A stretch of 20,000 nucleotides of DNA from Chara braunii (GCA_003427395.1 BFEA01000775.1:415551-435550); one strand, 5' to 3'; shown: positions 1 to 9,895, counted from the first letter of the stretch. Notes: generated by a model from the sequence alone, not told the origin. Numbers and translations: made by a program.

Positions 1-39
1 CTTCTCTCTCTCTCTCTCTCACACACTTTTTTTTCTCTC

Positions 40-107
<68 letters not shown>
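1..107. repeat. CT/CA microsatellite
   Basis: Dinucleotide CT runs, broken by a short T-rich patch near 27-35, continue to about 76 and are followed by an uninterrupted CA run to about 107. This is a simple-sequence repeat of a kind common in eukaryotic non-coding DNA. The window edge cuts into it, so the full length is unknown. Confidence 0.95.
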
Positions 108-110
<3 letters not shown>

Positions 111-1632
111 CGGCCCTAGCACCACACCCCCGCGCCAAGAACACCCTGCGCAAACGCGTTAAACGTGTTTACCCGCATTCACCGCGTTCAAAAATTGAAC
201 GCGAAATGCACATTCAATGAACGTGCGGTAACACAGTTTCAGTAAGTATCATTTTTTGAATTATTATCTTTTATTGTATTCATTTTATTTGTGCCCTAGT
301 TGCTTTTAGTACACGAGGGGTGTTGTGCTTTTGAAGCTTGTAAAATGATAGTGTCAAAAATCGCTTGACTGTTAGCCGATACCAACTTATGGGAATGCGC
401 ATCGCGGGAAAAATTGTTGTAAACTGAAATATTGGTGTAGAGGATTGGGGCGCTCAATGGCCAATGCGTACTATGTGTGTAAAGCAAGTAGACAGTCATT
501 GGGGGAGCTTTGAAAACACATAGCTCTGGCGCATTGAAATGGTCTTCACGACTATAGGCCGAGGCGCTTGAAGTCTTACTGGAGTTGGGAGCCAAAGCGA
601 GAAAAAGGTATCATAGCGGATGCCAGTTTAGAATGAAACAAGTACGATCGTGTGGTAAAACTGAAGGTTGACGTCTATGGGGGTAAGGAGCAAGAAATGA
701 GAGAAGTCGAGGCAGTGCAGGGGGCAGTTACTGAGGCTTGAAATCGGGTTGAGCGAAGATGCAGATGCCATGGGGTGATTGTCACACCACAAGTTACGCT
801 AACTTACCAGACCTCGACGGGGACGACCGAACAGGAGCAGCAGACCTTGGACCGCGATTTTGAGGTGGAATCCAAGGCTGGCGATGCCGAGATCAAGTCC
901 TGGCACGTATGGGCTCAATGGCAGCAGGACCACCTGCCTGCCGAGTCCATGGAAGATGGCTCTGAAGCCACCTCTCGACATTAGAATTGAGGAAAAAGGG
1001 GGAACTCCTTAGGCGGTTACAAAATACAGGCTAGACGTGTGAGAGGCATGCGATACGGGGAGGGACGCTTATGAGAACGCAGGACAATCTACACGAGGGA
1101 TAACTCGGTTGACGTCATTGAGTTTCCTCTCGGTCTGCGTTGCATGTGTTTGTCAGCCCGGCTCCTGTCATAGTGTACGTGGAGAAGGGGAATCAATTCA
1201 GAGGGGAACAAGGTGCTAGATGTCAGTGGAAGATAGTCTTGAGCCCAGTCCGCAATGACGAATAGACCGAGGGCTCGAGGGAGTCATGAACGATGAGAAA
1301 ACAAGACACGGGCAATCGAGACAGAAGAGTCGTACATAACGACAATTGAAAGAGGGAAGTCGGAATACAACGTATCACGTTAGAGAGGCATGTGAAGACG
1401 TGTATGCTCCTTGTCCGTTGACGTTAACTGCCCACTTACGCGGCCATTGCCAACTGCTAATAAGCTTGCACGGAAATTGAAGTACTCAGTTAGCATCTAC
1501 GTTTTGGCATGATTAACATGGACTGTTGTTGATTGATCATCACTATCGTTAAGAGACTAGAACCTTGAGATCAAACTTCGAATGAGGACGCTTGATATGA
1601 GAGACTGTGGTTGATAGCACAACCTTTCTGTT
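108..1632. other. Non-coding stretch, no gene recognised
   Basis: Only short open frames (under about 100 codons) occur, and none has recognisable motifs or a protein-like composition. Stop codons are frequent in all frames. I see no RNA gene, LTR or tandem array. It may be intergenic, intronic or decayed repeat DNA; the sequence alone does not decide. Confidence 0.5.
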
Positions 1633-1675
1633 GTCGGTGCGAATACCCTTACAAGGGTATCCGCCCTGATTTTCG
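1633..1675. repeat. Inverted repeat A (ATACCCTTACAAGGGTAT core)
   Basis: The core at 1643-1660 is an 8-bp perfect inverted repeat (ATACCCTT / AAGGGTAT) around AC. The flanks TGTCGGTGCGA and TCGCAAACGACA are also roughly complementary, which would extend the fold. The same core recurs at 9873-9890, also preceded by a TGTCGG sequence about ten bases upstream, so it is a dispersed element rather than a local accident. Its function is unknown. Confidence 0.6.
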
Positions 1676-3423
1676 CAAACGACAGGAAATAAGTTTGGTT
1701 TGAAGTCTAGGTATGCTGCGCGAGGCGCGGCTGTGTCTGTGGTTTACGATGATTGAATGGCTGGCTAGAATAGAGAATGTGTGGGCGCACAGGCTTGAGG
1801 CGCGCGTTATTTTTATTTTTGATAACTGAAGGACCGGCGTGATCGCCGACCAGATTTAATTTTTATTTCTGATTAAACTAGGATTTCAAAGATTGTCTTG
1901 TGATTGGCGCGCTTGCTTGTGACTCGTGCGTACGTACGGAGGACGACGTCGACAACGATGTGGTTATGAAAATATTTCGGTAGATCGACGCGCCGCACAG
2001 TGCGTACATATATAGGCTTCGCTTATAAGAGGCTTAGCCTTGGGCCTAGTACCGTTGGTTACGGTGACAATTTTTTGGTTGAGAGATTCAGGGATCAAAG
2101 CCAGCGGGCAACAACGCGGAAATGTCATAATGGCGTGAGGGGACCGAGGGGTTGAGGGATCGACAAAGCTATCCCCCTTGGTTTTATCGTCGGCAACGTC
2201 AGAACGATGCTAGCGTTTCCTTCTTCCTAGTTCGACATCTTCTGACGATTAATAGTTTCGAAATGTGTTTATTATTTATTGTCTTATTACTATTATTTAC
2301 TTTTGCTCCGACATTCTTTGATTCAGACGCGACNCTGGATTTGGAGGTCGTCGCGGCAGTCAAGGACCTTGAGCGCGCGCCTCCTTTTGGCGGGCCCATT
2401 CGGATTCCGCGTGTTCGGGATGCTGGCAAAATTTTTCTGGCCCGATTGCTTTGAAACGTGGACCGAGGAGTTCGATGTGCATGCGAGCGTGGGTGATTGG
2501 CCCACGAGGCGAAGGGGATTTGGGTAACGAGGGCCCGTTGCGGGTGCCCGACCTGTCGCCCATGATCTGTTGAGTGGGGTCTAAGTGTGTGCGTGCCCGT
2601 TGGGGCGTGGAAGATGGCGGGCCATGCACCAGGGCAGGTCGCGAACGGCAAGGGCCAGCCGCAAGAAACCCTTCCCCACCTCGGTCTTCAAAGTTCTCAT
2701 TTGACTATTTGCTCTCATCGCTGAGAGCAGCATGCGCAGTCACCTAGGCTTACGGTAGGTTGTGCAGCACGGCGTGCCGCGACCAACAGTTTGAGTGATT
2801 GACCGTCTGAGTGGGAGCTGGCTAATGGAGGTCAGAAAAGGCGGGGTGGCCAGGGCACTGGCGGAAGAGGGCCGCTGAGTCGCTGCCGCATGCAGAACGA
2901 GAGAAAAGAGCCAAACTGATCGGCGATTGGTTCCCCCCTGAGGCTCCTTTGCGATAGCTGGCGCTGCTGAGCTGACTACCAGTCGCAACAAAGTAGTGTG
3001 ACTGTGGGTTGTCGAGCGATAAAGACTAGGCCACTATGATTACCGGGCGCTGCACTAAGCAGCAGCGAGCAAGGCAGTCAGAGGAGCGGATGGGCATGCC
3101 GGGTTGCGTCAAAGGCTGTCGGGCCGACTAAGACACGAGGACGGGGAAGAAGAGGGTGGCGAACCTAGCAGGATTCCTGGGCGGATGCACGTGAGGAAGA
3201 AAAAGATGGCGGAGCGAAGGGCCTGGGCGCAGCGGGGAGGAGGTAGATCTTGCGACACCTCACAGATTGAGGTGGGTAGAAGATCGACTTGGGGGTTTTG
3301 AGGGCCGGTGAGCCCGATTCTGTAGTTAGAATAGAGCTAAAATCGGTATATGAGTGATTAAAAGAGAAAGAGATCGGAGGTAGATGGCGAAAACCATCTA
3401 TGGAAGGAGTAAAAATCAAATAA
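1676..3423. other. Non-coding stretch with one ambiguous base
   Basis: No gene is recognised. Small features include a 5-bp GC hairpin at 1834-1847 (CGGCG TGAT CGCCG), a TATA-like run near 2006-2016 without a convincing downstream gene, and an AT-rich patch around 2265-2300. There is an undetermined base (n) at 2334, possibly an assembly or polymorphism ambiguity. The longest minus-strand open frame here (2199-2651) crosses that base and shows no family motifs. Confidence 0.5.
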
Positions 3424-3638
3424 CTCACCCGTCTCTTGAGAGAAACAGGCGAACAAAGAGGCGTTTTCCTAGTTTTTAGAGAAGGCGAATCCATCGGTAG
3501 ACTTAGTTTCGAAGATCGATTGGTAGAATAGGAACAAAGAGGAAAGGGCTGTGCGCGGAGGTGCAGCGATGGGGGAGCAGAAAGAAGGGGTGCGGAACGG
3601 ATAATGGATCTCACCCGTCTCATGACGAAAACGGGCGA
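3424..3638. repeat. Diverged direct repeat, two 29-bp copies
   Basis: 3424-3452 and 3610-3638 match at 24 of 29 positions; both begin CTCACCCGTCTC and end GGCGA. They lie 186 bases apart. Read on the minus strand, both contain a GACGGGTGAG string that resembles a splice donor. The second copy can also pair CCCGT with ACGGG. The origin is unknown. Confidence 0.5.
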
Positions 3639-3865
3639 TCGAAGATTCGATTATGAGGTTTCAGGGCAGTGCGAATGGAATGGAGGAGTTAGTTTTCGCA
3701 ATGAGTCAATAGTTTGGCCGGTGTAAAGGTTAGTGGCTGCGTGCGGGAAAGGGGAGGCTAGAGAGAGCAATGTATTCTCCATTGTTCTAGCGGAAGATTC
3801 ATTCTCGTTTTGTGCAGTAGAAGAGGGTGTAAACCTGCGCGCGCGTAAGAGGAAGTGAGAGAGAT
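3639..3865. other. Non-coding spacer
   Basis: No open frame or RNA gene is recognised. A partial relative of the motif repeated at 3966, 4266 and 4559 is visible near 3792 (GGAAGATTCATTCTCGTTTTG). Confidence 0.35.
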
Positions 3866-3866
3866 C

Positions 3867-4872
3867 ACTTACCTTGTATGAAAGAAGAGCGGGGTCACGG
3901 AGCTGTCACCGTAAAGTACCGCCTGGTGACTGGGTTTGCCAGATGAATCTCCCCATATCCAAACGGAAGATTCGCTGCGATTTTGCTCGTCCTATCGATG
4001 GGAAGTAGCGAGGGGGGGAATCGGGAGACCGACGGGAAGGTCATAGAGGAGGGAGGTACTTACCGGGATGTAGTAGCCAGGATCACGGTAGGCTGTTGTT
4101 TGTGGTATTTGGACCACTTGTTGTTGCTGGGAGGCTCGCCATCGAACTGAAGTTGGGTGCATTATAAGGGAGAGCCCAACTTCGAATCAAGCTGATGGAC
4201 GCAACATCGCGGGTGAATATACACGGGGTGCAGGTAGTGGGGGCTGCATGTGAGACGAGCGATTTCAGACTGTCATTCTGATTTTGCTCATCCACTGGTG
4301 GACGTAGCCATAACTCATTTCCCTGCGCATGGGCTTGCGAGATGAGGGTATCTCTCGCCTTCTATCAGTATCGGTGAGAGAGAGGGGGGGTTGAAGGTGA
4401 TGGTACGAGAATGCGTACTCTAGTTGTGGTGACAGCTTGCGTCCTTTTTGGTTGTTGCTGCTGACGTCGGCTCGCTGCTTCATCAGAACTGAAGGAAGTA
4501 GTTTCTCTCTGTCTCTCTGCACGATTGGCTGAAAGGCATGAACCTACTCGTATCATAGCAGACGATTCACTCCGATTCTGCACATTCTGCCGGTGGAAGT
4601 AACCTCTTTCTAGCTCAGGGCGTGGTGTGTTCAGCAGGTTGAAGCAAGAGATCCACTCGCATCTGACACAGTCTGAAGAAGTGGTGATTGCATCGAGCCT
4701 CGTAAATGTCTTATGGCTTACCTGCACGCTCTCGCTGCTATACCAGGAATGAGGTGACTTTGCATCCTCAGGGTGTGGGGCGGGGGTGCTACTTACAACT
4801 ACTCGAGTGGGCAGGAGCGTCAGGCCGATGAGGGATGGGTGAGGCTGCGTCTGAGTCATGAACCAACTTACC
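3867..4872 (-). other. Cluster of splice-donor-like sites (minus strand)
   Basis: On the minus strand, GTAAG-type donor strings occur at 3867-3873 (GGTAAGT), 4058-4064 (GGTAAGT), 4717-4724 (CAGGTAAG), 4791-4799 (GTTGTAAGT) and 4866-4872 (GGTAAGT). Several in 1 kb is more than expected by chance. Exons could not be assembled, because acceptors and a continuous frame are unclear. The minus-strand open frame 4365-4859 lies between them but has no recognisable domain. This may be a fragment of a multi-exon gene or simply sequence composition. Confidence 0.25.
3966..4604. repeat. Motif of about 44 bp repeated at roughly 295-bp spacing
   Basis: Three related segments lie at 3966-4009, 4266-4309 and 4559-4604. 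Each contains a GATTTTGCTC-like centre (GATTCTGCAC in the third) and ends in a GG(A)AGTAGC or GTGG-AGTAACC-like string. The start-to-start spacing is 300 and 293 bases, which suggests an old tandem duplication of a roughly 295-bp unit. The intervening DNA is too diverged to align by eye. On the minus strand the region also has several donor-like GGTAAGT strings, so repeated exons are one possibility. Confidence 0.4.
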
Positions 4873-5980
4873 GCTCCGCTGTCAGGTTTTATAATAGTAA
4901 GTTGTACACCTGATTGCTAGGCTTGTCATTGTGCTCTGAGTCGTTGTATTACTACTGAGCACTACTGTCATGGCGACGGAATACGCTGCCTGGATTTTGC
5001 TGTTGTAGGCGGGGCTGGGTTATTTCAACATATGTTGTGCTTTCGCTGGGTATTGACAACGCACTTGCTATGCACTCTGTTGAGCTGCTAAACGCACCGA
5101 TGGGCCTGGTGGACCGCGCCATGCGCTACTATATGTTGCACATGCAGGGTTGTTGTAAGGTGCTAGGACCTTACTGTGTTTGCATCCAGCATGCTACAGA
5201 GCTGGCTGTTCAAAGCAATTGTTGTGCGTGCTCCGCTCGCTCCGTAGTACTAAAGTTTGAATGGAGCACAGACTCCACGGAGTAAGACGCTCAACTGTTC
5301 AGAAGCGGTCTTTCTAGGTTGCGCTGTGGGGGCCTTAGCCAAGCATAGAGAAGTGTGGCTTGAGGGAGTGATTCGGTCGACGAATGGGGTTCTTTGTTGC
5401 AACTGGGACAGTTGTCAGAGAATCTACAGTTGGTGGTTGACTTCAGTTTGACAATGTCGATGCGCATTCTGGCCGCCATTGCAGGGCCCTCAGACACATG
5501 AAGATCACAAGGCCATCTCCTGGGAGTTGAGTTGTCCCTCTCTTGTATCTCGAGCGTCTAAAACCCCTTATCTTCTGTCCTTCTTACTCTAAGTCTACTC
5601 TTGTTCTGAGAGAAAGGCGGCAGGCGGGATTGCAACCCGTAGGACCGCAACAAGACTCTGTGGGGAGTCAGCCCACCGATTGCGGGAACTCTACCGAAAC
5701 TCAGGAGAAGTTTTGGGAGGTAAAGCTTTCTCTTCCCTTTTATAGACCCAGTTATAACCCATATGCGTACTTCTTGCTATATTTGACGGAGTATATTGCG
5801 TGCACCCTTACTTTGACTTTGAGTTTGACTTTCATGACTTAAACCAGACTTAAATAAAGGAAGGCATGCGCAATGTCAGTTTCAGTTTTGTTGTCTGACT
5901 GAAAGCAGATTGTGGGCTTGCATCTGGGGGAAGAATGGGAGGAAGGCAGTATTGCTTGTGTCTGGTTGGATCCAGCAAAC
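4873..5980. other. Non-coding stretch, no gene recognised
   Basis: The open frames here (the longest about 100 codons, 5543-5842 plus) show no motif and look like chance frames. The sequence at 5795-5870 is rich in TTTGACTTTGA-type short repeats and ends with an AATAAAG string near 5852, which could be a polyadenylation signal but has no associated gene. Confidence 0.4.
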
Positions 5981-6493
5981 GTTGGGCAAGTCTCCATAAG
6001 TTTGGGGGAGGCCCAGTGCTATGTTTATTTTTGAGTTGCTTGGGGAACCAGACATGTTCCGTAAGTGTGGGTGGTCTGGTTGCTCTGACTTGCGAGGGCT
6101 GATAGTGTCTGACTTCCTAGGAACCAAGCATTATCCCATAAGTTTGGGTGACTTGGTTGCCTTGTTTATCTTGGGTTTTCTCAGTTTTTTTTTATTCTCA
6201 ACGAGGGGGTCTGAGCATGTTTCATAAGTCTGCGTGGCTCAACCCCTTCCCGTGTTATTTAAGAGAACGAATCAGGCAGAGGACCAAACATGTTCCATAA
6301 GTTTGGGTAGTCTTGGTCCAATGCCACGCACATGCTGGAACCAAAAGGGTATAACTTGGCTATATTTTATTATTATATTACTTATGAACAGGCTAGTCAG
6401 ACAGGGTTCCAAAAGTTTGGGTGGTCTCACTATAGCTTATCACAAACTGAAGAGAGTATTAATTAAGAATAAACTTGTGGTACGAAGGGGCAG

Positions 6494-6526
6494 ACTGAAC
6501 CTCGAGCTAAAGATGATCGGTTCAGT
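6494..6526. other. Perfect 8-bp hairpin between array copies
   Basis: ACTGAACC at 6494-6501 is the exact reverse complement of GGTTCAGT at 6519-6526, with a 17-base loop. It lacks the conserved loop of the surrounding hairpin family, so it is a separate structure in the same stretch. Confidence 0.55.
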
Positions 6527-6594
6527 TATATGCTACCTCAAAAGACTAAGTGAAGATAATTATATATAACTTGGATACTTAAACAGTTCAGGGC

Positions 6595-6612
6595 GACTAG
6601 GGCGGCCTAGTC
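6595..6612. other. Perfect 7-bp hairpin with tetraloop
   Basis: GACTAGG (6595-6601) pairs with CCTAGTC (6606-6612) around the loop GCGG. It lies between copies 6 and 7 of the hairpin array and lacks their conserved loop. Confidence 0.55.
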
Positions 6613-6919
6613 ATGTGCTCAAGGAAGAGAAAAGTTGTAGTGCCCTGTGTTTGTGTATATTCAATGGTTGAGCTAGACATGTTCCATAAGTTTGGGTGAT
6701 CTAGCTTTACGCCTTATGTAAGCAAGGTATAAGGGATACATCATTGAAAGACTATGAACTATTGTTTGATAAGGTTGACTTGGGGATAGTGAGAGTACTT
6801 ACCCTTGTGGTTTTGTCTTGCATGTGGCTGAGTGAGATTATTTACTTAGTCTGAGTTCCAGTTTGATAGGTAGTTGCTTTAGTTGCTCGCCACGTGTTAG
6901 AGCGATAAGAGTTAGTTCA

Positions 6920-6999
6920 ATTTCTGCATTTTCTGAGCTAAGTTTATTTTACTTAGGTCGATTTCTGCATTTTCTGGGATAATTTATTATACTTGGTCT
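6920..6999. repeat. Tandem duplication, 41-bp period
   Basis: Two adjacent copies start with ATTTCTGCATTTTCTG (6920 and 6961) and continue with similar TTTATTnTACTTnG sequence. They are a local tandem duplication just upstream of the second hairpin repeat family. Confidence 0.7.
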
Positions 7000-7020
7000 T
7001 GTATAAATATTGGTAGGCTA

Positions 7021-7593
7021 CTTTCTCTACGGGAAGCGCTGTCGAAATTTCTACAATTAGATTTTGTCTTTTCAAAGTTCAACTTGTCTAACTTTTATAT
7101 ATGGCTTAGTAAAAATTTGGAAAGTCTCATTTTCTAAAGGGAGTGTTGCCCAAATTTTTGCTAATTCAGGGAGTTAGACAAAATTGGACCTTGAAAGTCA
7201 TTTTAAATTATGAACTTAGCTCTGTATAAATTTTGTATTAACACTTTTCTAAGAGGAGTGCTGCCGAAATTTTTACAAATCTAAGGAGTTAGTTAAATTA
7301 TGTCTCATTTGAACTCAGGTTTTGCTCTGGGTTCATATATGACTTAGTAAAAATCTGAAAAATCTTCTTTTATAAAAGGAGTGTTGCCCAATTTTTTACT
7401 AATTCAGAGAGTTAGACAAAATTTGACTTTCCATAATTAAAGATTGTTTTTGTATTTGAGTTATTATAAATTCTGAGAAGACACTTTTCCTACGGAAAGC
7501 GTTGCCGAAAACTTTTCTTGGTTTAAAGGAGTTATATTATATATTCACAGGTGGCAATTCTGACAATCCCCTCTGAATAGGGGAGATGCTGCC
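7021..7593 (+). repeat. Six-copy hairpin repeat with GCTGCC-AAATTTTT block
   Basis: Six copies begin at 7021, 7128, 7242, 7364, 7485 and 7567. Each has a short hairpin followed by a block like GTGTTGCCCAAATTTTT, and in the middle copies an AATTCAGGGAGTTAGAC-like tail. Arms: CTTTCT/GGGAAG; CATTTTC/GGGAGTG; CACTTTT/AGGAGTG; CTTCTTT/AAAGGAG; TTTTCC/GGAAAG; TCCCCT/AGGGGA. Pairing survives sequence change. Many pairs are T-G with T in the left arm, which are allowed wobbles only in plus-strand RNA. Copies 2 and 4 are most alike over about 100 bp (236 apart), which suggests a two-unit higher-order repeat. Similar blocks may occur in LTRs or leaders of plant gypsy elements; that is an unchecked impression. 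Confidence 0.7.
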
Positions 7594-7802
7594 ATAGATC
7601 TACCTTACATTGGGTATTGGCTTAGAGGTAGGCCTAGGTTTAACTTGTAGGAGGACCTTGAGTGAGAATGTGCTATGGAGCTTTATTCTCCATATACTTA
7701 TGAATTTAGCTTGAGTATTAGCCTGTCTTGTGTTACAGGTCCTCTTGATCGATTGATTCAGGATTTGGGCGAGATACAGTTTGATCCTACAAAGATCATC
7801 TT

Positions 7803-7821
7803 CTGTTATCATTGATAACAG
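7803..7821. other. Perfect 8-bp hairpin, ATT triloop
   Basis: CTGTTATC (7803-7810) and GATAACAG (7814-7821) are exact reverse complements separated by ATT. It follows the six-copy repeat by about 210 bases. A CCGA-TTCG-TCGG hairpin lies close downstream. No terminator context or gene is recognised. Confidence 0.6.
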
Positions 7822-8441
7822 GTCGGTTGCCGATTCGTCGGTTTACGACTGAACTCCAATCCACTTTTGTCACTCAACCTAAAGACTTTAGCCCATTGTT
7901 TTGTTGTGTTTTTACTCGGACTCTATTGAATGGCCATTTAAGAAAAGTACCGAGTATTTTATTTTGAGGAGTTGCAGAAGAGTGAGGCTTGCATGGCTAA
8001 AGCAAGGGGTGTAAGTGCAGAGAATGGTTGAAGTTGACATTGTGTAGTGCATGGACTTTTGATTGAATATTTGATGTGATTGTAGGTATGTTTGGTGGTT
8101 CGGACTTTGGATTTGACTGCCTGCGATCATATACATATATATGACCGAGAGAGGAGTCTCACTGTGATTGTGATAAGTGATCGTCACATAATTATAACCC
8201 TATACATATATGTAAATACATACGTCTTGAGTGTTTCGCACGACCTACTGTGACCGCGCGTAAGGGTTAAACAGATTATGTTTTTGAGAGAAAATGAAGA
8301 TTCTCTGTTATCCTCTGCTTTTTAGAGTTTTTATAGTTGGACGTTGTAGTCCGTGGAAACCATCAAAGTCAAACCCCTTGATTTCTCTCCAGACCCTAGA
8401 TGATGGAGCTGGTCTCCAGGACGATAAGAGACGATTGCCAC

Positions 8442-8459
8442 CACAGGTATGAACCTGTG
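8442..8459. other. Perfect 7-bp hairpin, ATGA tetraloop
   Basis: CACAGGT (8442-8448) pairs with ACCTGTG (8453-8459) around ATGA. Read on the minus strand the apex resembles a tRNA T-arm (GGTTCATACC), but no matching A box or cloverleaf was found. Confidence 0.6.
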
Positions 8460-8491
8460 TACCACCCACTCTCCGCATGGTGCAGAAGAGG

Positions 8492-8510
8492 GTGTGGTTC
8501 TCAACCACAC
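8492..8510. other. Perfect 8-bp hairpin, CTC triloop
   Basis: GTGTGGTT (8492-8499) pairs with AACCACAC (8503-8510). It lies 33 bases after the 8442-8459 hairpin, so the two could form consecutive stem-loops in one transcript. Confidence 0.6.
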
Positions 8511-9869
8511 TTGGCGGTTGTCTAGCGTCGAGAGATCAACCCCTCAAGGCGCGTGTCAGCCGATACTTGAGTGTCGAATGCGACCCTCGAGATTAACGAG
8601 GACTGCATGAGAATGGGTACTACATAGTAAGCCGTCATTGTGACTGCTTGCGTATGCTTGCATTGCGAGTCGATATGAGTTAGCCATTCGCCCACGCGGT
8701 TTTATACTAAGTCTCGCGCACAACGCCTATCCGATTTCCGCATTTGAGAGTTATGGGATGGCTACTAAGGGACTGGGAGTGTTGTCGCGTTGTTTGTTTT
8801 GTGTTGTTCTGTATATGTGCGTGTGCGTGCGTATTCTAATTTTTATGTCTTTAGAATGGTGTACGCGTGGTGTGTGGGATTCGTCCTAGTCGACTGACGA
8901 CGAGTCGCGCATGGGACCTCAGCCCCCCAAGGCGTCGGTTAGCATACGGGTCCGATAGAGGCGTAAAACCGCTCGTACCCCCTATGCTACAGCGAACGAG
9001 AAATGCCCTCAGTTGGTTCACCTCTGCGATGGCAAATGATTAGCTTTCGTACTATGGACTGGTAGCTCGGCGGGGATACGCCCACCGAAAGGAGGTGACA
9101 ACTCCCGGAAGGTGGAGGTAAGTCGTGCCTCTTTTAGGCCCTATCCTATCGTAGGGGCGAGAGGTATGGCTGGCGCACTTGGTCGGAGCGGCTTGCGGAA
9201 GCTCCATGTGTATTTGCGACGAGGATCAGACCGACTCCTGCGTGACGCGGTTGGGAGGGTCCCGCCCCGTTTTGTGCGGTGATGGACCGATGCGCTCGAC
9301 ACCGTGCTGACTCCAAGCCCCTTCAATGAGTTTTTGCGTCGTCCTCCTTTCAATATCGCTACCAAGTTAAGTGCCATGTTGTCTTCACCATCTTCACTAA
9401 GTAGGTGTAAGAGGGCGGGGTGAGAGAGGAAAAAGAAGTTAGAGCTTCGATGGGCTATAGCTGTGTGGTGGGGAACCAATAAAGCTGATACGGTTATGAG
9501 AGTGTCAGGAACAGAGTTTCCCCATCGACAACTTTTCACCGGTCGAGTCCAACGTAGGGAGCACTTATTTTGTCGTGGTTGGTTATTCCATATGAGATTG
9601 TCATTACTGGTGTTAGCCACGGCTACACAAAATCCTTCTGAGTCTACCATTACCAGTGAGTTAAGCACCGTTGCGTTTTGCACTAGTTTTGTCATCTACA
9701 TGGTGATCTGCGTTGTTCTCTCCATAACCATTGGAGAGTTGCCTTCATTATTACTAGAGAGCTTAAAATCGTCGCTATTATCTACAAGTTTTATACTAAG
9801 TTGACTGCTGATAGACCGTGAATGTAAGCAACTTTGAGTAGGTACTCTCGCGAATAACGCGGTGTCGGA
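8511..9869. other. Non-coding stretch with small hairpins
   Basis: No gene is recognised. The longest minus-strand frame (9141-9695, 184 codons) has no domain-like motif and is of basic, serine-rich composition. Small stems include CCTCG/CGAGG (8585-8601), CGACT/AGTCG (8891-8907) and CTCGT/ACGAG around 8970-9000. The stretch 8930-9125 is GC-rich and looks foldable, but it matches no RNA family I can name. Confidence 0.4.
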
Positions 9870-9895
9870 CCAAATACCCTTACAAGGGTATTTGG
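9870..9895. repeat. Inverted repeat B (ATACCCTTACAAGGGTAT core, 12-bp arms)
   Basis: CCAAATACCCTT pairs with AAGGGTATTTGG around AC, a perfect 12-bp inverted repeat. The 18-bp core is identical to the copy at 1643-1660. A TGTCGG string precedes both, and TTTTCGCA or TTTTGCA follows about 15 bases later in each. This is a dispersed structured repeat of unknown identity. Confidence 0.65.

Larger units (their letters stand above)
5981..6707 (+). repeat. Array of seven hairpins with conserved loop and covarying stems
   Basis: Seven dispersed copies share an apical sequence close to ATGTT-CCATAAGTTTGG-GTG. Each is enclosed by complementary arms whose sequence differs between copies. Arms: TGGGC/GCCCA (5983-5987, 6011-6015); AACCAGAC/GTCTGGTT (6046-6053, 6074-6081); AACCAAG/CTTGGTT (6122-6128, 6152-6158); GGGGT-C-TGAGC/GCTCAACCCC with a bulged C (6206-6216, 6237-6246); GGACCAA/TTGGTCC (6281-6287, 6313-6319); TAGTCAGAC/GTCTCACTA with one mismatch (6394-6402, 6424-6432); AGCTAGA/TCTAGCT (6671-6677, 6700-6706). 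Stems pair despite sequence change, and an inner CCA/TGG closes a TAAGTT loop in most copies. Extra pairs in copies 1 and 7 are G-T wobbles, which favour plus-strand RNA. The repeat family is not recognised. Confidence 0.8.

Noticed and set aside
2199-2651. 150-codon minus-strand open frame
   Set aside because: It crosses the undetermined base at 2334 and its product resembles no family; GC-rich sequence gives long chance frames.
3165-3623. 152-codon minus-strand open frame
   Set aside because: Ser/Pro/Arg-rich low-complexity product that spans the two diverged 29-bp repeats; no domain.
4471-4500. Hammerhead ribozyme (CTGATGA on the minus strand)
   Set aside because: The GAAA core and stems II/III are missing; the same holds for the CTGATGA on the plus strand near 18268.
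6234-6569. 111-codon plus-strand frame across the hairpin array
   Set aside because: The translated repeats share no frame or conserved residues, while base pairing is conserved; nucleotide structure explains the pattern better.
5981-6707. CRISPR array
   Set aside because: Repeats are diverged, spacing is irregular (about 70-240 bases), and the genome is clearly eukaryotic.
8442-8459. tRNA T-arm at the ATGA hairpin
   Set aside because: No A box at the correct distance and no cloverleaf partner stems.
9141-9695. 184-codon minus-strand open frame as a gene
   Set aside because: No motif, low-complexity basic and serine-rich composition, no start context or splice support, and it lies in a hairpin-rich non-coding stretch.
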